From contig CAIJPN010000008.1 in assembly GCA_903822545.1 (NCBI GenBank), positions 58,967 to 122,966 of the forward strand: a DNA stretch of 64,000 nucleotides. Direction: 5' to 3'. The DNA comes from an uncultured Anaerolineae bacterium. Its GTDB lineage: Bacteria > Chloroflexota > Anaerolineae > Anaerolineales > Villigracilaceae. The notes beneath the pieces were generated by a model. The model did not search any database, was not told the DNA's origin, and saw only the letters and a program-made list of their open reading frames with translations. The translations under genes were made by a program, and so were the position numbers. Shown here one piece after another: positions 18,018 to 27,118 of the stretch (position 1 is its first letter; each line of letters opens with the position of its first letter).

Positions 18018-18230
18018 TTACTGAGCCAATTCAATTTGCGGCGGAATATTAATCTGGAAATGGTTGTTGGCGTTATAGTCAACCTGGGTATCGTTGGTGC
18101 CACCTATTTGCACTTTGTAACCAATCACCTGATAATCCGATTTTTGAAGCTGACCACTTCCATTGAACTCAATCAGGGAAGCCGGGGTGTATATTTCCAC
18201 TGTCAAAAACTTGAAGTTCAAGGTTGCCAT
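18018..18230 (-). pseudogene. C-terminal fragment of a third TadG-like gene
   Basis: A 70-residue open frame whose last 55 residues parallel the C-termini of the two complete genes upstream: PASLIEFNGSG against PASHIQMNGSG, then a VIG..VQIGG strand and the ending PPQIELAQ against PPQIELTQ. The N-terminal membrane helix and some 350 residues are missing. No ribosome-binding site precedes the ATG. The best reading is a decayed third copy left by tandem duplication. A short functional protein is less likely. Confidence 0.7.
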
Positions 18231-18257
18231 TGAATCTCTGGCAACTTGGGTTAATTA

Positions 18258-18294
18258 AAATAAAAAGGTCCCTGCCGCTGGGACAGGAACCTGG
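18258..18294 (-). terminator. terminator after TadG-like copy 1
   Basis: AGGTCCCTG (18266-18274) pairs with CAGGAACCT (18284-18292, one wobble); T run on the minus strand. The flanking CAACTTGGGTTAATTAAAAT string is shared with the terminator of copy 2, so the duplication included it. Confidence 0.85.
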
Positions 18295-18308
18295 AGAATA
18301 CGGCAGTT

Positions 18309-19595
18309 CTACTGTGTCAACTCAATCTGTGGAGGGAAGGTACCATCGTAATTCTGGCTGTCTGAATAGTGAACCTGGACGGCCCCATCACCGCTGACCG
18401 TAACCGTATCGCCGATGATTTGAGAATTAACCCCATTGGGCTTACCCGAACCATTCATCTGGATGTGCGAAGCAGGAGCGAGCATCATCCCGCTCCAGGA
18501 AGACTGGTTGTTGCCGTTGATCGTAAAACTGCTGCTGTTGTCCATGGGCAGGAAAAAAAGGAGACCCGCATATTGGCCAGTGGTAGGCGCAGAAAGCTCG
18601 ATCTTGGCATTACCATTCATACTGACACCACCTTCTTCAACGTAAATCATCACTCCCTGGCCCGTGATGCTGCTGTTCATGGAGACGTTGGCGCGGCTGA
18701 TGCAATACACACCCGGATTGAGGGTGGTAATGCCATTGGGCGGGAACGGCGAGTTACTGGTGTAATTGCCAGGGTTCATCACGCCAGAATTGCCAATTTC
18801 AGAAGCCGTCCCGGTGCAGGTAGGGGTAGGCCAGGTAATCTGGACGTTGGCAATCTGCGTGGCGCCGGTGCCAATGGAACTGCTGGCTGTCAGGGTAATG
18901 TCACTCGGATCGTAGTAAGCACCGCCTACGACACTGATGGATGGCGAACTTACAACCCCTGAGCCTTGGTAAAAACTCTGTTGGGGGCTGTTGGCCAAAG
19001 CCGTAGCGCAGCTCGAATTAACCCACACCCCCGCACCGGTATCGCTGGTAATGGTGGTGGTGGAACTGCCCGAAAATTCAAAAGCGCGACAGGCCGTTTT
19101 GTTCAGGGATACCATGGCATGCCCAAAGAACATTGGCTGGGAAACGGCCGGCTTGGCCCGCGCCACGGCATTTACCTGGTTGGTGAGGGTATTGACGCCC
19201 ACCAACGGCGCAAACCAGGTTTGCACACTCGATGTGATGGTAACCTGGATATATTCAGTGCATGCGTCACCGGCAGGCGGCGTGCTATCAATCTGGGCAC
19301 AAGAATATTTTCCACCGGTGGGAGGGCTTGTCACTGTCACCGTGCTGAGGGGACCCGCGGCAGCGTAGCCATTTTCAGCGGCGCGCGCCAGCGCGGCAGA
19401 TTGCCAGTTGTAACCGTTGACCTTAGCCAGCGCCGCAGCCAGCACTGCCGTATCCGCAGCGGCCTGCGCCTGGCGCCGGTCAGCAAAAGCGTGGCCGCCA
19501 TCCACCGCCAGCGCCGTTAACGAGATAATCCCGAAAATCCCAAACAAGATCAAAATCAGGGCCTGGCCCCTTTGAGTCTTTCTTCCCTTAAACAT
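18309..19595 (-). CDS. TadG-like pilus/secretion-associated protein, copy 1
   Basis: A 428-residue protein. Its N-terminus RGQALILILFGIFG..ALAVDGGHAFADRRQAQAAADTAVLAAA is the TadG/TadE-G hallmark: one membrane helix, then an Asp/Gly turn and helical segment. The rest is a long beta-rich exported body ending in PPQIELTQ. Such proteins sit in Tad/Flp pilus clusters as minor pseudopilins or surface parts. Closely similar to the gene at 20192; the two differ mainly in a stretch of about 70 residues in the middle. GGAGG precedes the ATG at 19595. A terminator separates it from copy 2, so it probably has its own promoter. Confidence 0.82.
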   Translation of the reverse strand: MFKGRKTQRGQALILILFGIFGIISLTALAVDGGHAFADRRQAQAAADTAVLAAALAKVNGYNWQSAALARAAENGYAAAGPLSTVTVTSPPTGGKYSCAQIDSTPPAGDACTEYIQVTITSSVQTWFAPLVGVNTLTNQVNAVARAKPAVSQPMFFGHAMVSLNKTACRAFEFSGSSTTTITSDTGAGVWVNSSCATALANSPQQSFYQGSGVVSSPSISVVGGAYYDPSDITLTASSSIGTGATQIANVQITWPTPTCTGTASEIGNSGVMNPGNYTSNSPFPPNGITTLNPGVYCISRANVSMNSSITGQGVMIYVEEGGVSMNGNAKIELSAPTTGQYAGLLFFLPMDNSSSFTINGNNQSSWSGMMLAPASHIQMNGSGKPNGVNSQIIGDTVTVSGDGAVQVHYSDSQNYDGTFPPQIELTQ

Positions 19596-19774
19596 AAGTT
19601 CCTCCAAGAAAAAATCATAAAAACGAATAGAGAATGGTTTGCCTTCGCAAATGTGATAAATAAGTTGTGGCAGAATGCCTGGAGAGGCGAAACCGCGGAC
19701 ACGGCAACAACCAATGCCCAAATCATTATAACAAGCTGAAATTATTTGTGCCTATTTTGATAATTATCTTAACA

Positions 19775-19803
19775 AAATTATTATTAAATATTAATAATAA
19801 TTT
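19775..19803. promoter_or_regulatory. 29-bp AT-only palindrome upstream of TadG-like copy 1
   Basis: Arms AAATTATTATTAA (19775-19787) and TTAATAATAATTT (19791-19803) are perfect, centre ATA. It lies about 180 bases upstream of the copy 1 start in a gene-free stretch of 596 bases (19596-20191) and may be an operator or a DNA-bending site. The rest of that stretch holds a GC-rich repeat and the copy 2 terminator. Confidence 0.5.
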
Positions 19804-20010
19804 GATTTTTATTGCCGCCCGATATCTCCAGGTATGGTAAGGGGACAATCTTAACTCGCTGGATTAGTGTCCAAACGGGCTTTTTCACGCGAAAACCGGT
19901 CCCATTTAACCAGATTTAGCCAAAAGAATGCTGAGGGAACCGCCCGCTCATTTTGAGAGATGCCCCATTTGGTATGTAATTAACTCAAGTTGCTACCTTT
20001 GGCGCAATCG

Positions 20011-20087
20011 CCCTCATCCCTGGCCCTTCCCCCGGCGGGGGAAGAGAATTACCCCCCTCTCCCTTTGGGAGAGGGCTGGGGTGAGGG
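20011..20087. repeat. GC-rich CCCTCA..TGAGGG palindromic element
   Basis: Outer CCCTCATCCC (20011-20020) and GGGGTGAGGG enclose two hairpins: CCCTTCCCCC/GGGGGAAG and CCCTCTCCC/GGGAGAGGG. Similar elements lie at 29328-29371, inside hisH (45417-45490) and, more decayed, at 34218-34288. Confidence 0.7.
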
Positions 20088-20140
20088 AACTCCTTGCAAA
20101 AAGGCAGTTTGACATATCAAGGTAGCAACTTGGGTTAATT

Positions 20141-20180
20141 AAAATAAAAAAAGGTCCCTGCCACCGGGACAGGGACCTTG
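20141..20180 (-). terminator. terminator after TadG-like copy 2
   Basis: AAGGTCCCTG (20151-20160) pairs perfectly with CAGGGACCTT (20170-20179) and is followed on the minus strand by a T run. Confidence 0.92.
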
Positions 20181-20191
20181 ACAGCATCAGG

Positions 20192-21478
20192 TTATTGCGT
20201 CAATTCAATTTGTGGCGGGGTAGTGCCGTCATAATTCTGGCTGTCTGAATAATGTATCTGAACAGCCCCATCACCGCTGACCGTAACCGTATCGCCGATG
20301 ATTTGAGAATTAACCCCATTGGGCTTACCCGAACCATTCATCTGGATGTGCGAAGCAGGAGCGAGCATCATCCCGCTCCAGGAAGACTCATTGTTGCCGT
20401 TGACAATAAAACTTTTATTATTGGTTGGGGGTAAATAAAATAACAAACCAGCAAATTGCCCAGTGGTGGGAGCAGAAAGTTCAATTTTTGCGTTACCGCT
20501 CATACTCACACTACCGGTTTGCACGTACAACATTACCCCTTCGCCTTTCAGATCGGAGGTTATATCAACATTCGCATTGCTAATACAATATACACCGGGC
20601 TGAAGAACCTTAATCCCGTTGGGCGGGAATGGCGCATTACTGGTGTAATTACCAGATTTCATCTGCCCAGAACTTCCATCTTCCTCAGCCGTTCCAGTGC
20701 AAGTAGGTGTCGGCCAGGTAATCTGGATATTCGTAATCTGCGTGGCCCCTGTGCTCACGGCACCGCTGGCCGTCAGGGTAATATCGGCTGGATCGTAGTA
20801 AGCACCGCCAACAACACTGATGGACGGAGCGCTGACGAGACCAGAGCCCTGGTAAAAACTCTGCTGAGCGCTGTTGGCAAGCGCCGTGGCACATGTTGAG
20901 TTGACCCACACCCCCGCACCAGTATCGCTGGTGATGGTGGTGGTGGAACTACCTGCAAACTCAAAAGCGCGACAGGCCGTTTTGTTCAGGGATACCATGG
21001 CATGCCCAAAGAACATTGGCTGGGTAACGGCCGGCTTGGCCCGCGCCACGGCATTTACCTGGTTGGTGAGGGTATTGACGCCCACCAACGGCGCAAACCA
21101 GGTTTGCACACTCGATATGATGGTAACCTGGACATATTCAGTGCATGCGTCACCGGCAGGCGGCGTGCTATCAATCTGGGCACAAGAATATTTTCCACTG
21201 GTGGGAGGGCTTGTCACTGTCACCGTGCTGAGGGGGCCTGCGGCAGCGTAGCCATTTTCAGCGGCGCGCGCCAGCGCGGCAGATTGCCAGTTGTAACCGT
21301 TGACCTTGGCCAACGCCGCAGCCAGCACTGCCGTATCCGCAGCGGCCTGCGCCTGGCGCCGGTCAGCAAAAGCGTGGCCGCCATCCACCGCCAGCGCCGT
21401 TAGGGCAATGACCCCAAAAATCCCAAACAGGATCAAAATGAGAGCCTGTCCTTTCTCAGAAACATTTTTATTTAACAT
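20192..21478 (-). CDS. TadG-like pilus/secretion-associated protein, copy 2
   Basis: A 428-residue paralogue of the 18309 gene, also starting with KGQALILILFGIFG..ALAVDGGHAFADRRQAQAAADTAVLAAALAK and ending in PPQIELTQ. It has a single membrane helix and an exported body. AGGAG lies 8 bases before the ATG at 21478, and the TadE-like gene ends 22 bases upstream, so this copy belongs to the pilin operon while copy 1 sits behind a terminator. DNA identity between the copies is high at both ends and low in the centre (about 20400-20720), as if the middle has diversified. Confidence 0.82.
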   Translation of the reverse strand: MLNKNVSEKGQALILILFGIFGVIALTALAVDGGHAFADRRQAQAAADTAVLAAALAKVNGYNWQSAALARAAENGYAAAGPLSTVTVTSPPTSGKYSCAQIDSTPPAGDACTEYVQVTIISSVQTWFAPLVGVNTLTNQVNAVARAKPAVTQPMFFGHAMVSLNKTACRAFEFAGSSTTTITSDTGAGVWVNSTCATALANSAQQSFYQGSGLVSAPSISVVGGAYYDPADITLTASGAVSTGATQITNIQITWPTPTCTGTAEEDGSSGQMKSGNYTSNAPFPPNGIKVLQPGVYCISNANVDITSDLKGEGVMLYVQTGSVSMSGNAKIELSAPTTGQFAGLLFYLPPTNNKSFIVNGNNESSWSGMMLAPASHIQMNGSGKPNGVNSQIIGDTVTVSGDGAVQIHYSDSQNYDGTTPPQIELTQ

Positions 21479-21500
21479 ATCTTCTCCTTCTTGCAGAACC

Positions 21501-21941
21501 CTAATTGCACTTTGGCGAAATAATCGTATTTGTGCTGCTCGCGCCAACTGTGATCTGAGAACCAATAATCGCACTGAGGAATGGTGTGATGGTGTTATAC
21601 CTGTACGTAATGTTAACCCGGATTGAATTCGAGCCATCAGCACTGGCGCATTGGCCACCGCTAAAAACAGGTGCCGAGACCGTCAGCTGGCTCAAATCTA
21701 CGGCAGAGGCAGCCGCCGCGCGTGCCCGGTCAGTAATCAGATCACTCCTGGAAGGATTGATCGACCCATACAGCGCGCCCTCCTGGGCCGCATCGCGGAT
21801 GGCCACCCAGGCAAAAAACGCCCGCCCAATATCCACCACGCCCGCCAGCAGGGTCATCAATAATGTCAGCGTAATCGCCATCTCAACCAGGCTCTGGCCC
21901 GACTGCTTTTTTTGTGGGGAAAAATCCATTTTTTGAGACAT
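21501..21941 (-). CDS. TadE-like protein
   Basis: A 146-residue pseudopilin-like protein. It has a short basic N-terminus, then GQSLVEMAITLTLLMTLLAGVVDIGRAFFAWVAIRDAAQEGALYGSI, the TadE signature in which a helix with an early Glu (SLVEMA) passes the membrane. Prepilin peptidase may cut before this helix, as in TadE of Aggregatibacter. The body is small with two Cys (C99-ish in GGQCAS, and the last SPKCN). It lies between another TadE-like gene and TadG copy 2 in one operon. GGAAAA precedes the ATG at 21941. Confidence 0.82.
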   Translation of the reverse strand: MSQKMDFSPQKKQSGQSLVEMAITLTLLMTLLAGVVDIGRAFFAWVAIRDAAQEGALYGSINPSRSDLITDRARAAAASAVDLSQLTVSAPVFSGGQCASADGSNSIRVNITYRYNTITPFLSAIIGSQITVGASSTNTIISPKCN

Positions 21942-21963
21942 ATGATTTTCCTTTGAATTTCGG

Positions 21964-23214
21964 TTATTGACCGACTGTAACATTACAACTAAGGCCTGAT
22001 GGAAAAGACACCTTCAATGTAACTGAGAAGTTCGACGCATTAGCTTTGGTAGTTTTGTAAAAGTTATTAAACCCAAACGTGAGAATCGTACTGGGGGTAC
22101 CAATAGGCATGCTCTCATTCACCGTAATGCTTTGGCCAGACGATAAACCACCAGGTGGGAGGGTTAGTGAATTTCCATTCAAACTACCTGATGTAATTTT
22201 AACTGTATCATTCCCATCTGAACCACCTTCATAAGCAGGCCAGCTAGGACTGACTAGTGTAAGAGTCAGGAGGTAGTTAGAAGTATTAATAAAACTCACA
22301 GAATATGAGGCGTTAGAATCATTAACTTTTCCGTTAGTAAATGTCTCTATAACCGTCGTGAGCGTATTGCCAGCGCAACCCTGCGTAGGCGTGGCAGTAG
22401 GTGTTAGGGTGGGTGTATCGGTAGGCGTATTGGTGGGCGTATTGGTGGGCGTGTTGGTGGGCGGAAGGGGTGTATTGGTGTGTGTATTGGTGGGCGTCGG
22501 GGTACTGGTGCGTGTGCCCGTGACGGTAGGCGTTGCTGTACCGGTATTAGTAGGCGTATTCGTACTTGTAGGCGTATTGGTGGCAGTCGGCGGGATGGAA
22601 GTATTCGTGGCGGTAGGAACCGGGGTAGGAGTATAGGTTGGGCCGAGATTGATATTCGAGTAATCGACAGTCGGTGGAACAATGGCCGTACCGCTTTCGA
22701 TCACCACCGAAGCGATGATGGTGCGCATGCTGGTCGATGTAATCACCATATCATCCAAAGGCACAAAGGGCACAGCCGAGTCGAAGTGGCCGTTTACCGT
22801 TACCAAAATGCGCGAACCGCTGGCAACATTGTTCGTGGCCGGGTAACAATTTGCGGTTGTACGCGTGGTATTTGGGCCGGTATCAAACTCAATCACCACA
22901 TCGGTCGATTGGAGGTTGGCCAGGAAGCCCATATTCATGGCAGCACTACGAATGCCAGCGCAATCGTTGTAACGCATGATATCCACGCCATCCGTGGCAT
23001 TGGTGTCCACACCCGTGGCGGAGCCATAGCGTGCAGCCTCGCGGGCCGCATTGGTCACAGCGCCATAGATGAACAGTAATCGCCCCACCTCGATCATCCC
23101 GAAGACGATCAAAAAGAGCACGGGCGCAACCAGCGCAAATTCCACAGCGCCTTGCCCCTTGTAGGAGCGCGAAAGATTGTCAGATTTTTTGTGAAATAAA
23201 TTGGTTGTATTCAT
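21964..23214 (-). CDS. TadE-like protein with Thr/Pro stalk and exported domain
   Basis: A 416-residue protein. Residues 19-60 ([29 protein letters not shown]) form the TadE helix, then a pseudopilin-like domain to about 185, a Thr/Pro/Asn stalk from about 195 to 275 with TNTPT units repeated, and a C-terminal beta domain of about 140 residues. The stalk is a low-complexity direct repeat in DNA (22400-22640) and prone to length change. The tail domain, preceded by a Cys, may be displayed outside as an adhesin-like head. First of the TadE/TadG genes after the prepilin peptidase. Confidence 0.8.
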   Translation of the reverse strand: MNTTNLFHKKSDNLSRSYKGQGAVEFALVAPVLFLIVFGMIEVGRLLFIYGAVTNAAREAARYGSATGVDTNATDGVDIMRYNDCAGIRSAAMNMGFLANLQSTDVVIEFDTGPNTTRTTANCYPATNNVASGSRILVTVNGHFDSAVPFVPLDDMVITSTSMRTIIASVVIESGTAIVPPTVDYSNINLGPTYTPTPVPTATNTSIPPTATNTPTSTNTPTNTGTATPTVTGTRTSTPTPTNTHTNTPLPPTNTPTNTPTNTPTDTPTLTPTATPTQGCAGNTLTTVIETFTNGKVNDSNASYSVSFINTSNYLLTLTLVSPSWPAYEGGSDGNDTVKITSGSLNGNSLTLPPGGLSSGQSITVNESMPIGTPSTILTFGFNNFYKTTKANASNFSVTLKVSFPSGLSCNVTVGQ

Positions 23215-23295
23215 AAATTAATCCTGATGGAATACCTCTTCTTAAACTCTACAACAATGACAACGATAATAAAATTGTACTTAAGTACTACCAGC

Positions 23296-24060
23296 TTAAC
23301 GTATCAATTTTAGAGCAAATTCAGGAAAAAACAAGAGCACAAAAGTACCAGCGACCAGGTATGGCCCGTAAGCCATAAAAATATTCATGCTCTCAAAACG
23401 CCTGGTCACCAACAAGAACGCTACCAGTAAAATGGTAAAAACACCTGCAAACAGAACACCATAAACCAGGGCGAGCCAGCTCCACGGCCAGCCCAGCATC
23501 AGCCCCAGCACCCCTGAGATGGTCACATCGCCAAATCCCAGGGCTTCTTCAGAATCATCCTTGCCCAACCGGCGCGCGCGATAGCGCGCAAAAACCACGC
23601 CCAATAAGTAAAAAATGAACATGATCCCCAGGTTGCTGATGCCGCCGATCAAGGAGCGGGACAGGCCAACCGTCACAAAGCCCACCAAAAGCCCCAGGGC
23701 CGCCCCCGCCAGGGTGGTGACATGCAAGATCAGGTGATTTTCCAGATCAATTACGATAATCACAAAAAAATAGGCCAGTACCACGCTCGAAAGCCAAAAA
23801 CCCATATTGGATGGCGGATAAAGCCAGAGTAAAATGGTTCCGCCTGCCAGGGCAACAATCACAGCCAGGCTGCGCCCCAGCCGGGGCTTGCCGCAATGCC
23901 CACAAGGCCTCAACAGCACGTATTCCACCAGGGCCAAATCCTCCTGGCAGTGCCGGCAAACAGGATGGTCCAGCCTGCGCGCCACCGGAAGCACATCAGC
24001 CAGGTAATTCACCAGCAATGCAAGCATTAACCCATAAAATAAAGTAAAAATAATGTTCAT
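23296..24060 (-). CDS. A24 prepilin peptidase
   Basis: A 254-residue membrane aspartyl protease that cuts type IV/Tad prepilin leaders. The two catalytic aspartates are D105 in VIDLENHLI and D178 in the GFGDVTISGVLGLMLGW motif (GXGD). The cytoplasmic loop keeps the zinc-binding pairs C35/C38 and C53/C56 found in full PilD-type enzymes, and the N-methylation region is mostly lost. About six to seven membrane spans. It heads the TadE/TadG operon and is its likely processing enzyme. No tadA ATPase, secretin or flp pilin is in the window. A TATATT box lies 6 bases before the ATG. Confidence 0.85.
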   Translation of the reverse strand: MNIIFTLFYGLMLALLVNYLADVLPVARRLDHPVCRHCQEDLALVEYVLLRPCGHCGKPRLGRSLAVIVALAGGTILLWLYPPSNMGFWLSSVVLAYFFVIIVIDLENHLILHVTTLAGAALGLLVGFVTVGLSRSLIGGISNLGIMFIFYLLGVVFARYRARRLGKDDSEEALGFGDVTISGVLGLMLGWPWSWLALVYGVLFAGVFTILLVAFLLVTRRFESMNIFMAYGPYLVAGTFVLLFFPEFALKLIR

Positions 24061-24152
24061 ATATTCAATATAACCATATTTTCTGGCATAGTAATAAAAG
24101 CTGACTTACAATAAAGTTACAAAACCTTGCGTATATTTCTGGAGGATTTTTT

Positions 24153-25439
24153 ATGGATAAATTCATTATTGAAGGGGGCCTACCGTTATCTGGGGAAATC
24201 ACCCCATCGGGGAACAAGAACGCCGCCCTGCCGCTGCTGGCCGCCTGTTTGCTGACTGACCAGCCTGTAATTTTACACAACGTCCCACAAATCCGTGACG
24301 TGCTCGACATGCGAAAATTGATCGAAAGCCTGGGCGTTTCTATAGAAGATAACGACCCGAACACCTGGAAAATCACCGCCCGGCAAGTACGTCCCTCCGA
24401 CCTGGACCCTGACCTGTGCCGCCGCATCCGCGCCTCCATCTTGCTGGCCGGGCCAATGACCGCCCGCTCTGGTGAATTGATCCTGCCTCCGCCTGGCGGG
24501 GATGTGATCGGACGCCGCCGCGTGGATACCCACATCCTGGCACTCAAAAGAATGGGGGCCGAAGTTGAATATGGCCGCAAATTCGAATTCAGGGCTGCCA
24601 CCGGGTTGACCGGTGCTGATATTTTGCTCGATGAAGCCAGCGTGACCGGCACAGAGAATGCCATCATGGCGGCCTGCCGCGCACGTGGAACTACGCTCCT
24701 GCGCAACGCAGCCTCAGAGCCGCATGTGCAGGAGCTTTGCCACCTGTTGAACGTGCTCGGCGCAAAAATCAGCGGTATCGGTTCGAACACGCTGCGCATC
24801 GAAGGTGTGGAGCAACTTCACGGCGGCGAATTCACCATCGGCCCCGATTATCTTGAAGTGATCAGCTTTGTCGGCGCGGCAGTGGTAACGCGCGGATCGA
24901 TCCGCATCCGCAATGCCGGGTTGGAATACCTGGGCATGATCCGCATGGTGCTCAACCGCCTGGGTGTAGACTGGGTGGAGGATGGCCGCGACATGGTCAT
25001 CCCGGCAGAACAGCGCCTGGTGGTGGAGCCCGATCTCGGCAACGCCATCCCTGAGATTAAAACTAACATCTGGCCAGCTTTTCCCACAGACCTGATGAGT
25101 ATCGCCATTGCCATCGCCACCCAGGCAAAAGGCAGCGTTCTTTTCCATGATTGGATGTACCCCAGCCGTATGTTTTTTGTGGATAAACTGGTGAGTATGG
25201 GTGCGCAAATTGTTTTGTGCGACCCACACCGCTGCATCGTCACCGGCCCCACGCAGCTTGCCGGGGAAAAAGTGGAAAGCCCCGACATCCGCGCCGGGAT
25301 GACGCTGGTACTGGCAGCCCTGGCCGCAAAAGGCAAATCCACCATCCGCAATGTTGGACAGATTGATCGGGGCTATGCGCGTGTGGAGGAAAAATTGTGC
25401 AGCCTGGGCGCGCGTATCGAGCGGCAAAAAGAACAGTAA
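24153..25439 (+). CDS. murA: UDP-GlcNAc 1-carboxyvinyltransferase with Asp in the Cys115 position
   Basis: A 428-residue EPSP-synthase-like enzyme that makes the first committed precursor of peptidoglycan from PEP and UDP-GlcNAc. Key parts are SGNKNAALP near 19, RASILLAGP near 93 and the loop LPPPGGDVIG at 111-120. In E. coli MurA this loop holds Cys115, the target of fosfomycin; here it is D117 (codon GAT at 24501). An Asp here is known from mycobacteria and chlamydiae and gives natural fosfomycin resistance. GGAGG precedes the ATG at 24153. The gene is alone on its strand, divergent from the prepilin peptidase. Confidence 0.93.
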   Translation: MDKFIIEGGLPLSGEITPSGNKNAALPLLAACLLTDQPVILHNVPQIRDVLDMRKLIESLGVSIEDNDPNTWKITARQVRPSDLDPDLCRRIRASILLAGPMTARSGELILPPPGGDVIGRRRVDTHILALKRMGAEVEYGRKFEFRAATGLTGADILLDEASVTGTENAIMAACRARGTTLLRNAASEPHVQELCHLLNVLGAKISGIGSNTLRIEGVEQLHGGEFTIGPDYLEVISFVGAAVVTRGSIRIRNAGLEYLGMIRMVLNRLGVDWVEDGRDMVIPAEQRLVVEPDLGNAIPEIKTNIWPAFPTDLMSIAIAIATQAKGSVLFHDWMYPSRMFFVDKLVSMGAQIVLCDPHRCIVTGPTQLAGEKVESPDIRAGMTLVLAALAAKGKSTIRNVGQIDRGYARVEEKLCSLGARIERQKEQ

Positions 25440-25510
25440 ACGCACCTGCCAGGGTAGTGCGAGGTGGTTATCCTTGCACTACCCTGCCGAAACAATGCCC
25501 TTGTGCGCTT

Positions 25511-26140
25511 TTACGGGCCGAGGATCTGGATTTTGGTAAGGGAAATTCGCATGGTGGTTTTGTCATAGTTGTTGATGCGAAATGATCCAGTAAAGGTTTT
25601 TTTATCGGCAATATTGACCGTGTAGTTATAAGTGCCAAAGGGGATATTGAACAGAAACCGTGTGCCGATTTCATAGGCATAGTAGACCGGTTTTTCGCCC
25701 GGTGAGGTGACGCCATAAATCGAAACCAATACCCGATTTTTGTATTCAGTATTGTTTTCGATCAGGAATACGCCCAAAGGCAGCCCATCCAGACCCAGGG
25801 GGGCCAGCGTACCCAGGAATGGGGTGGGTGTTTTGGTGGCCGGGTAGAACAGATCGGGAGTGGCCGAAGGCTCAAGCGTAGCAGTGGCATCGGCAGGCTG
25901 GGATGACGGGGTATCGCTGGGCAGCGCCAATGGGGTTTCGGTGGGCAGCGGCGCAGGCGTTTCTGTGGGCGGGGTGGTGGGGGTGGGCATGGCGGTCAAA
26001 GCCTCGGCGATCATGGTGGCCGCATAAGAATCAATCGTGGCGACAGCATCAATAGCGGGAGCAGTGGCCGGGGCGGGGCCACAGGCGGCCAGGAGAAAGG
26101 CCAGTGGCAAGAAAATTTTCCAGAGTTTGCTCAGTTTCAT
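25511..26140 (-). CDS. lipoprotein with Thr/Pro stalk
   Basis: A 209-residue lipoprotein with lipobox LAAC (Cys20), a linker of Thr/Pro/Ser from about 50 to 105 and a C-terminal beta-sandwich-like domain (about 115-209) with aromatic-rich strands (KPVYYAYEIGTRFLFNIPFGTYNYTVN). No known family recognised. GAGGA precedes the ATG at 26140. It lies downstream of trxA but behind a terminator, so it is a separate unit. Confidence 0.7.
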   Translation of the reverse strand: MKLSKLWKIFLPLAFLLAACGPAPATAPAIDAVATIDSYAATMIAEALTAMPTPTTPPTETPAPLPTETPLALPSDTPSSQPADATATLEPSATPDLFYPATKTPTPFLGTLAPLGLDGLPLGVFLIENNTEYKNRVLVSIYGVTSPGEKPVYYAYEIGTRFLFNIPFGTYNYTVNIADKKTFTGSFRINNYDKTTMRISLTKIQILGP

Positions 26141-26156
26141 TTATCCTCGCTTCCAT

Positions 26157-26188
26157 AAAAAAATCCCGCAACCCGTGCGGGATTTTTG
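26157..26188 (-). terminator. terminator after trxA
   Basis: AAAATCCCGCA (26160-26170) pairs with TGCGGGATTTT (26176-26186), with a T run on the minus strand. Confidence 0.92.
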
Positions 26189-26210
26189 TAAGTCATTGAT
26201 TCAACCCATT

Positions 26211-26549
26211 TTACCCGACAACTTCCAGGAATTGCGACACCGTCTCGCGCAACATACGCTCAGACAGCGCACCCACCTGGCGATGCACAACTTTGCCGTT
26301 GGCAATGAAAAGCATGGTCGGGATACCCTGGACGCCGTAGCGCCCGGCCCATTCGGGATTGTCATCCGTATTAACTTTAGCGATGATCATTTTACCGCCA
26401 TATTCGGCGGCCAGCTTATCGAGAATCGGGGCGACCATTTTACACGGCCCGCACCATGGTGCCCAAAAATCAACGATAACTGGCAGGCTGGATTTGAGCA
26501 CAGCCTGCTCAAAGGCAGAATCACTAACATGGATCGGTTCGTTGCTCAT
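26211..26549 (-). CDS. trxA: thioredoxin
   Basis: A 112-residue thioredoxin with the active site WCGPCK (C33, C36) and the cis-Pro motif GIPTMLF. It reduces disulfides in cytoplasmic proteins. It follows the OsmC gene after 9 bases, so both form a small redox-stress operon. Confidence 0.94.
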   Translation of the reverse strand: MSNEPIHVSDSAFEQAVLKSSLPVIVDFWAPWCGPCKMVAPILDKLAAEYGGKMIIAKVNTDDNPEWAGRYGVQGIPTMLFIANGKVVHRQVGALSERMLRETVSQFLEVVG

Positions 26550-26558
26550 TTTTCCTCT

Positions 26559-27011
26559 TTATTCTGGTTCACCGGGTTTGAGAATGCGATAGGTGGAGTG
26601 GATTGGCCCGGCTTTGGCAAGTGTTCCGCCCACCGAACAATACTTTTGCTCAGAAAGTTCCACTGCCTGCTTTACATCTTTATCTTTCAGGTTGTCGCCC
26701 CATAACAGGTACTCGACTTCGAAAGCGGTATACAAATAGGGGTACTCGGTCAGACGCTGATTGCCGCGCACGCGCACTTTGAACTCAACCGGAATCTGGC
26801 GCTTTTTGCGCAGAATATCGACAATATCATACATGGTACAACCGGCCAGGCCCGCCAGAAGCGCATCCATCGGCCCAATGCCAAGGTTGCCATCCTTGTC
26901 TTTACCAATCAGCATCTTTGCGCCGTATTTATTCTCACTAATAAAACCTTCGGCACCATCCCAACTGGTTACAAGCTCTTTCCACACATTTGTTGGCTTC
27001 TCATCCGTCAT
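26559..27011 (-). CDS. OsmC-family protein
   Basis: A 150-residue OsmC/Ohr-like protein. The two redox cysteines are C58 in LAGLAGCTMYD and C125 in KYCSVGGTL, spaced as in OsmC-type thiol peroxidases. The family reduces organic hydroperoxides using thiols, so co-transcription with thioredoxin makes sense. It is closer to the OsmC/YhfA branch than to Ohr; substrate preference is not readable. GGAG lies just before the ATG at 27011. Confidence 0.88.
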   Translation of the reverse strand: MTDEKPTNVWKELVTSWDGAEGFISENKYGAKMLIGKDKDGNLGIGPMDALLAGLAGCTMYDIVDILRKKRQIPVEFKVRVRGNQRLTEYPYLYTAFEVEYLLWGDNLKDKDVKQAVELSEQKYCSVGGTLAKAGPIHSTYRILKPGEPE

Positions 27012-27118
27012 AAAATCTCCTATTTACAGGCGCGAGTATATCAGGAATATTTGCCTGCTTCAATATTGGATGTTCGCCCCGCCAAAAAGTTGCCCAATCC
27101 TGATATAATCTCGCCGCT

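Noticed and set aside
19928..20125. ORF in the gap between the TadG-like genes
   Set aside because: It reads through the GC-rich palindrome, has no ribosome-binding site and no family.
22358..22636. Plus-strand ORF with repeated Val-Gly units
   Set aside because: It is the antisense of the Thr/Pro stalk repeat in the TadE-like gene.
22400..22640. Possible CRISPR-like repeat array
   Set aside because: Short irregular units encode the TNTPT stalk in frame; no spacers of constant length and no cas genes.
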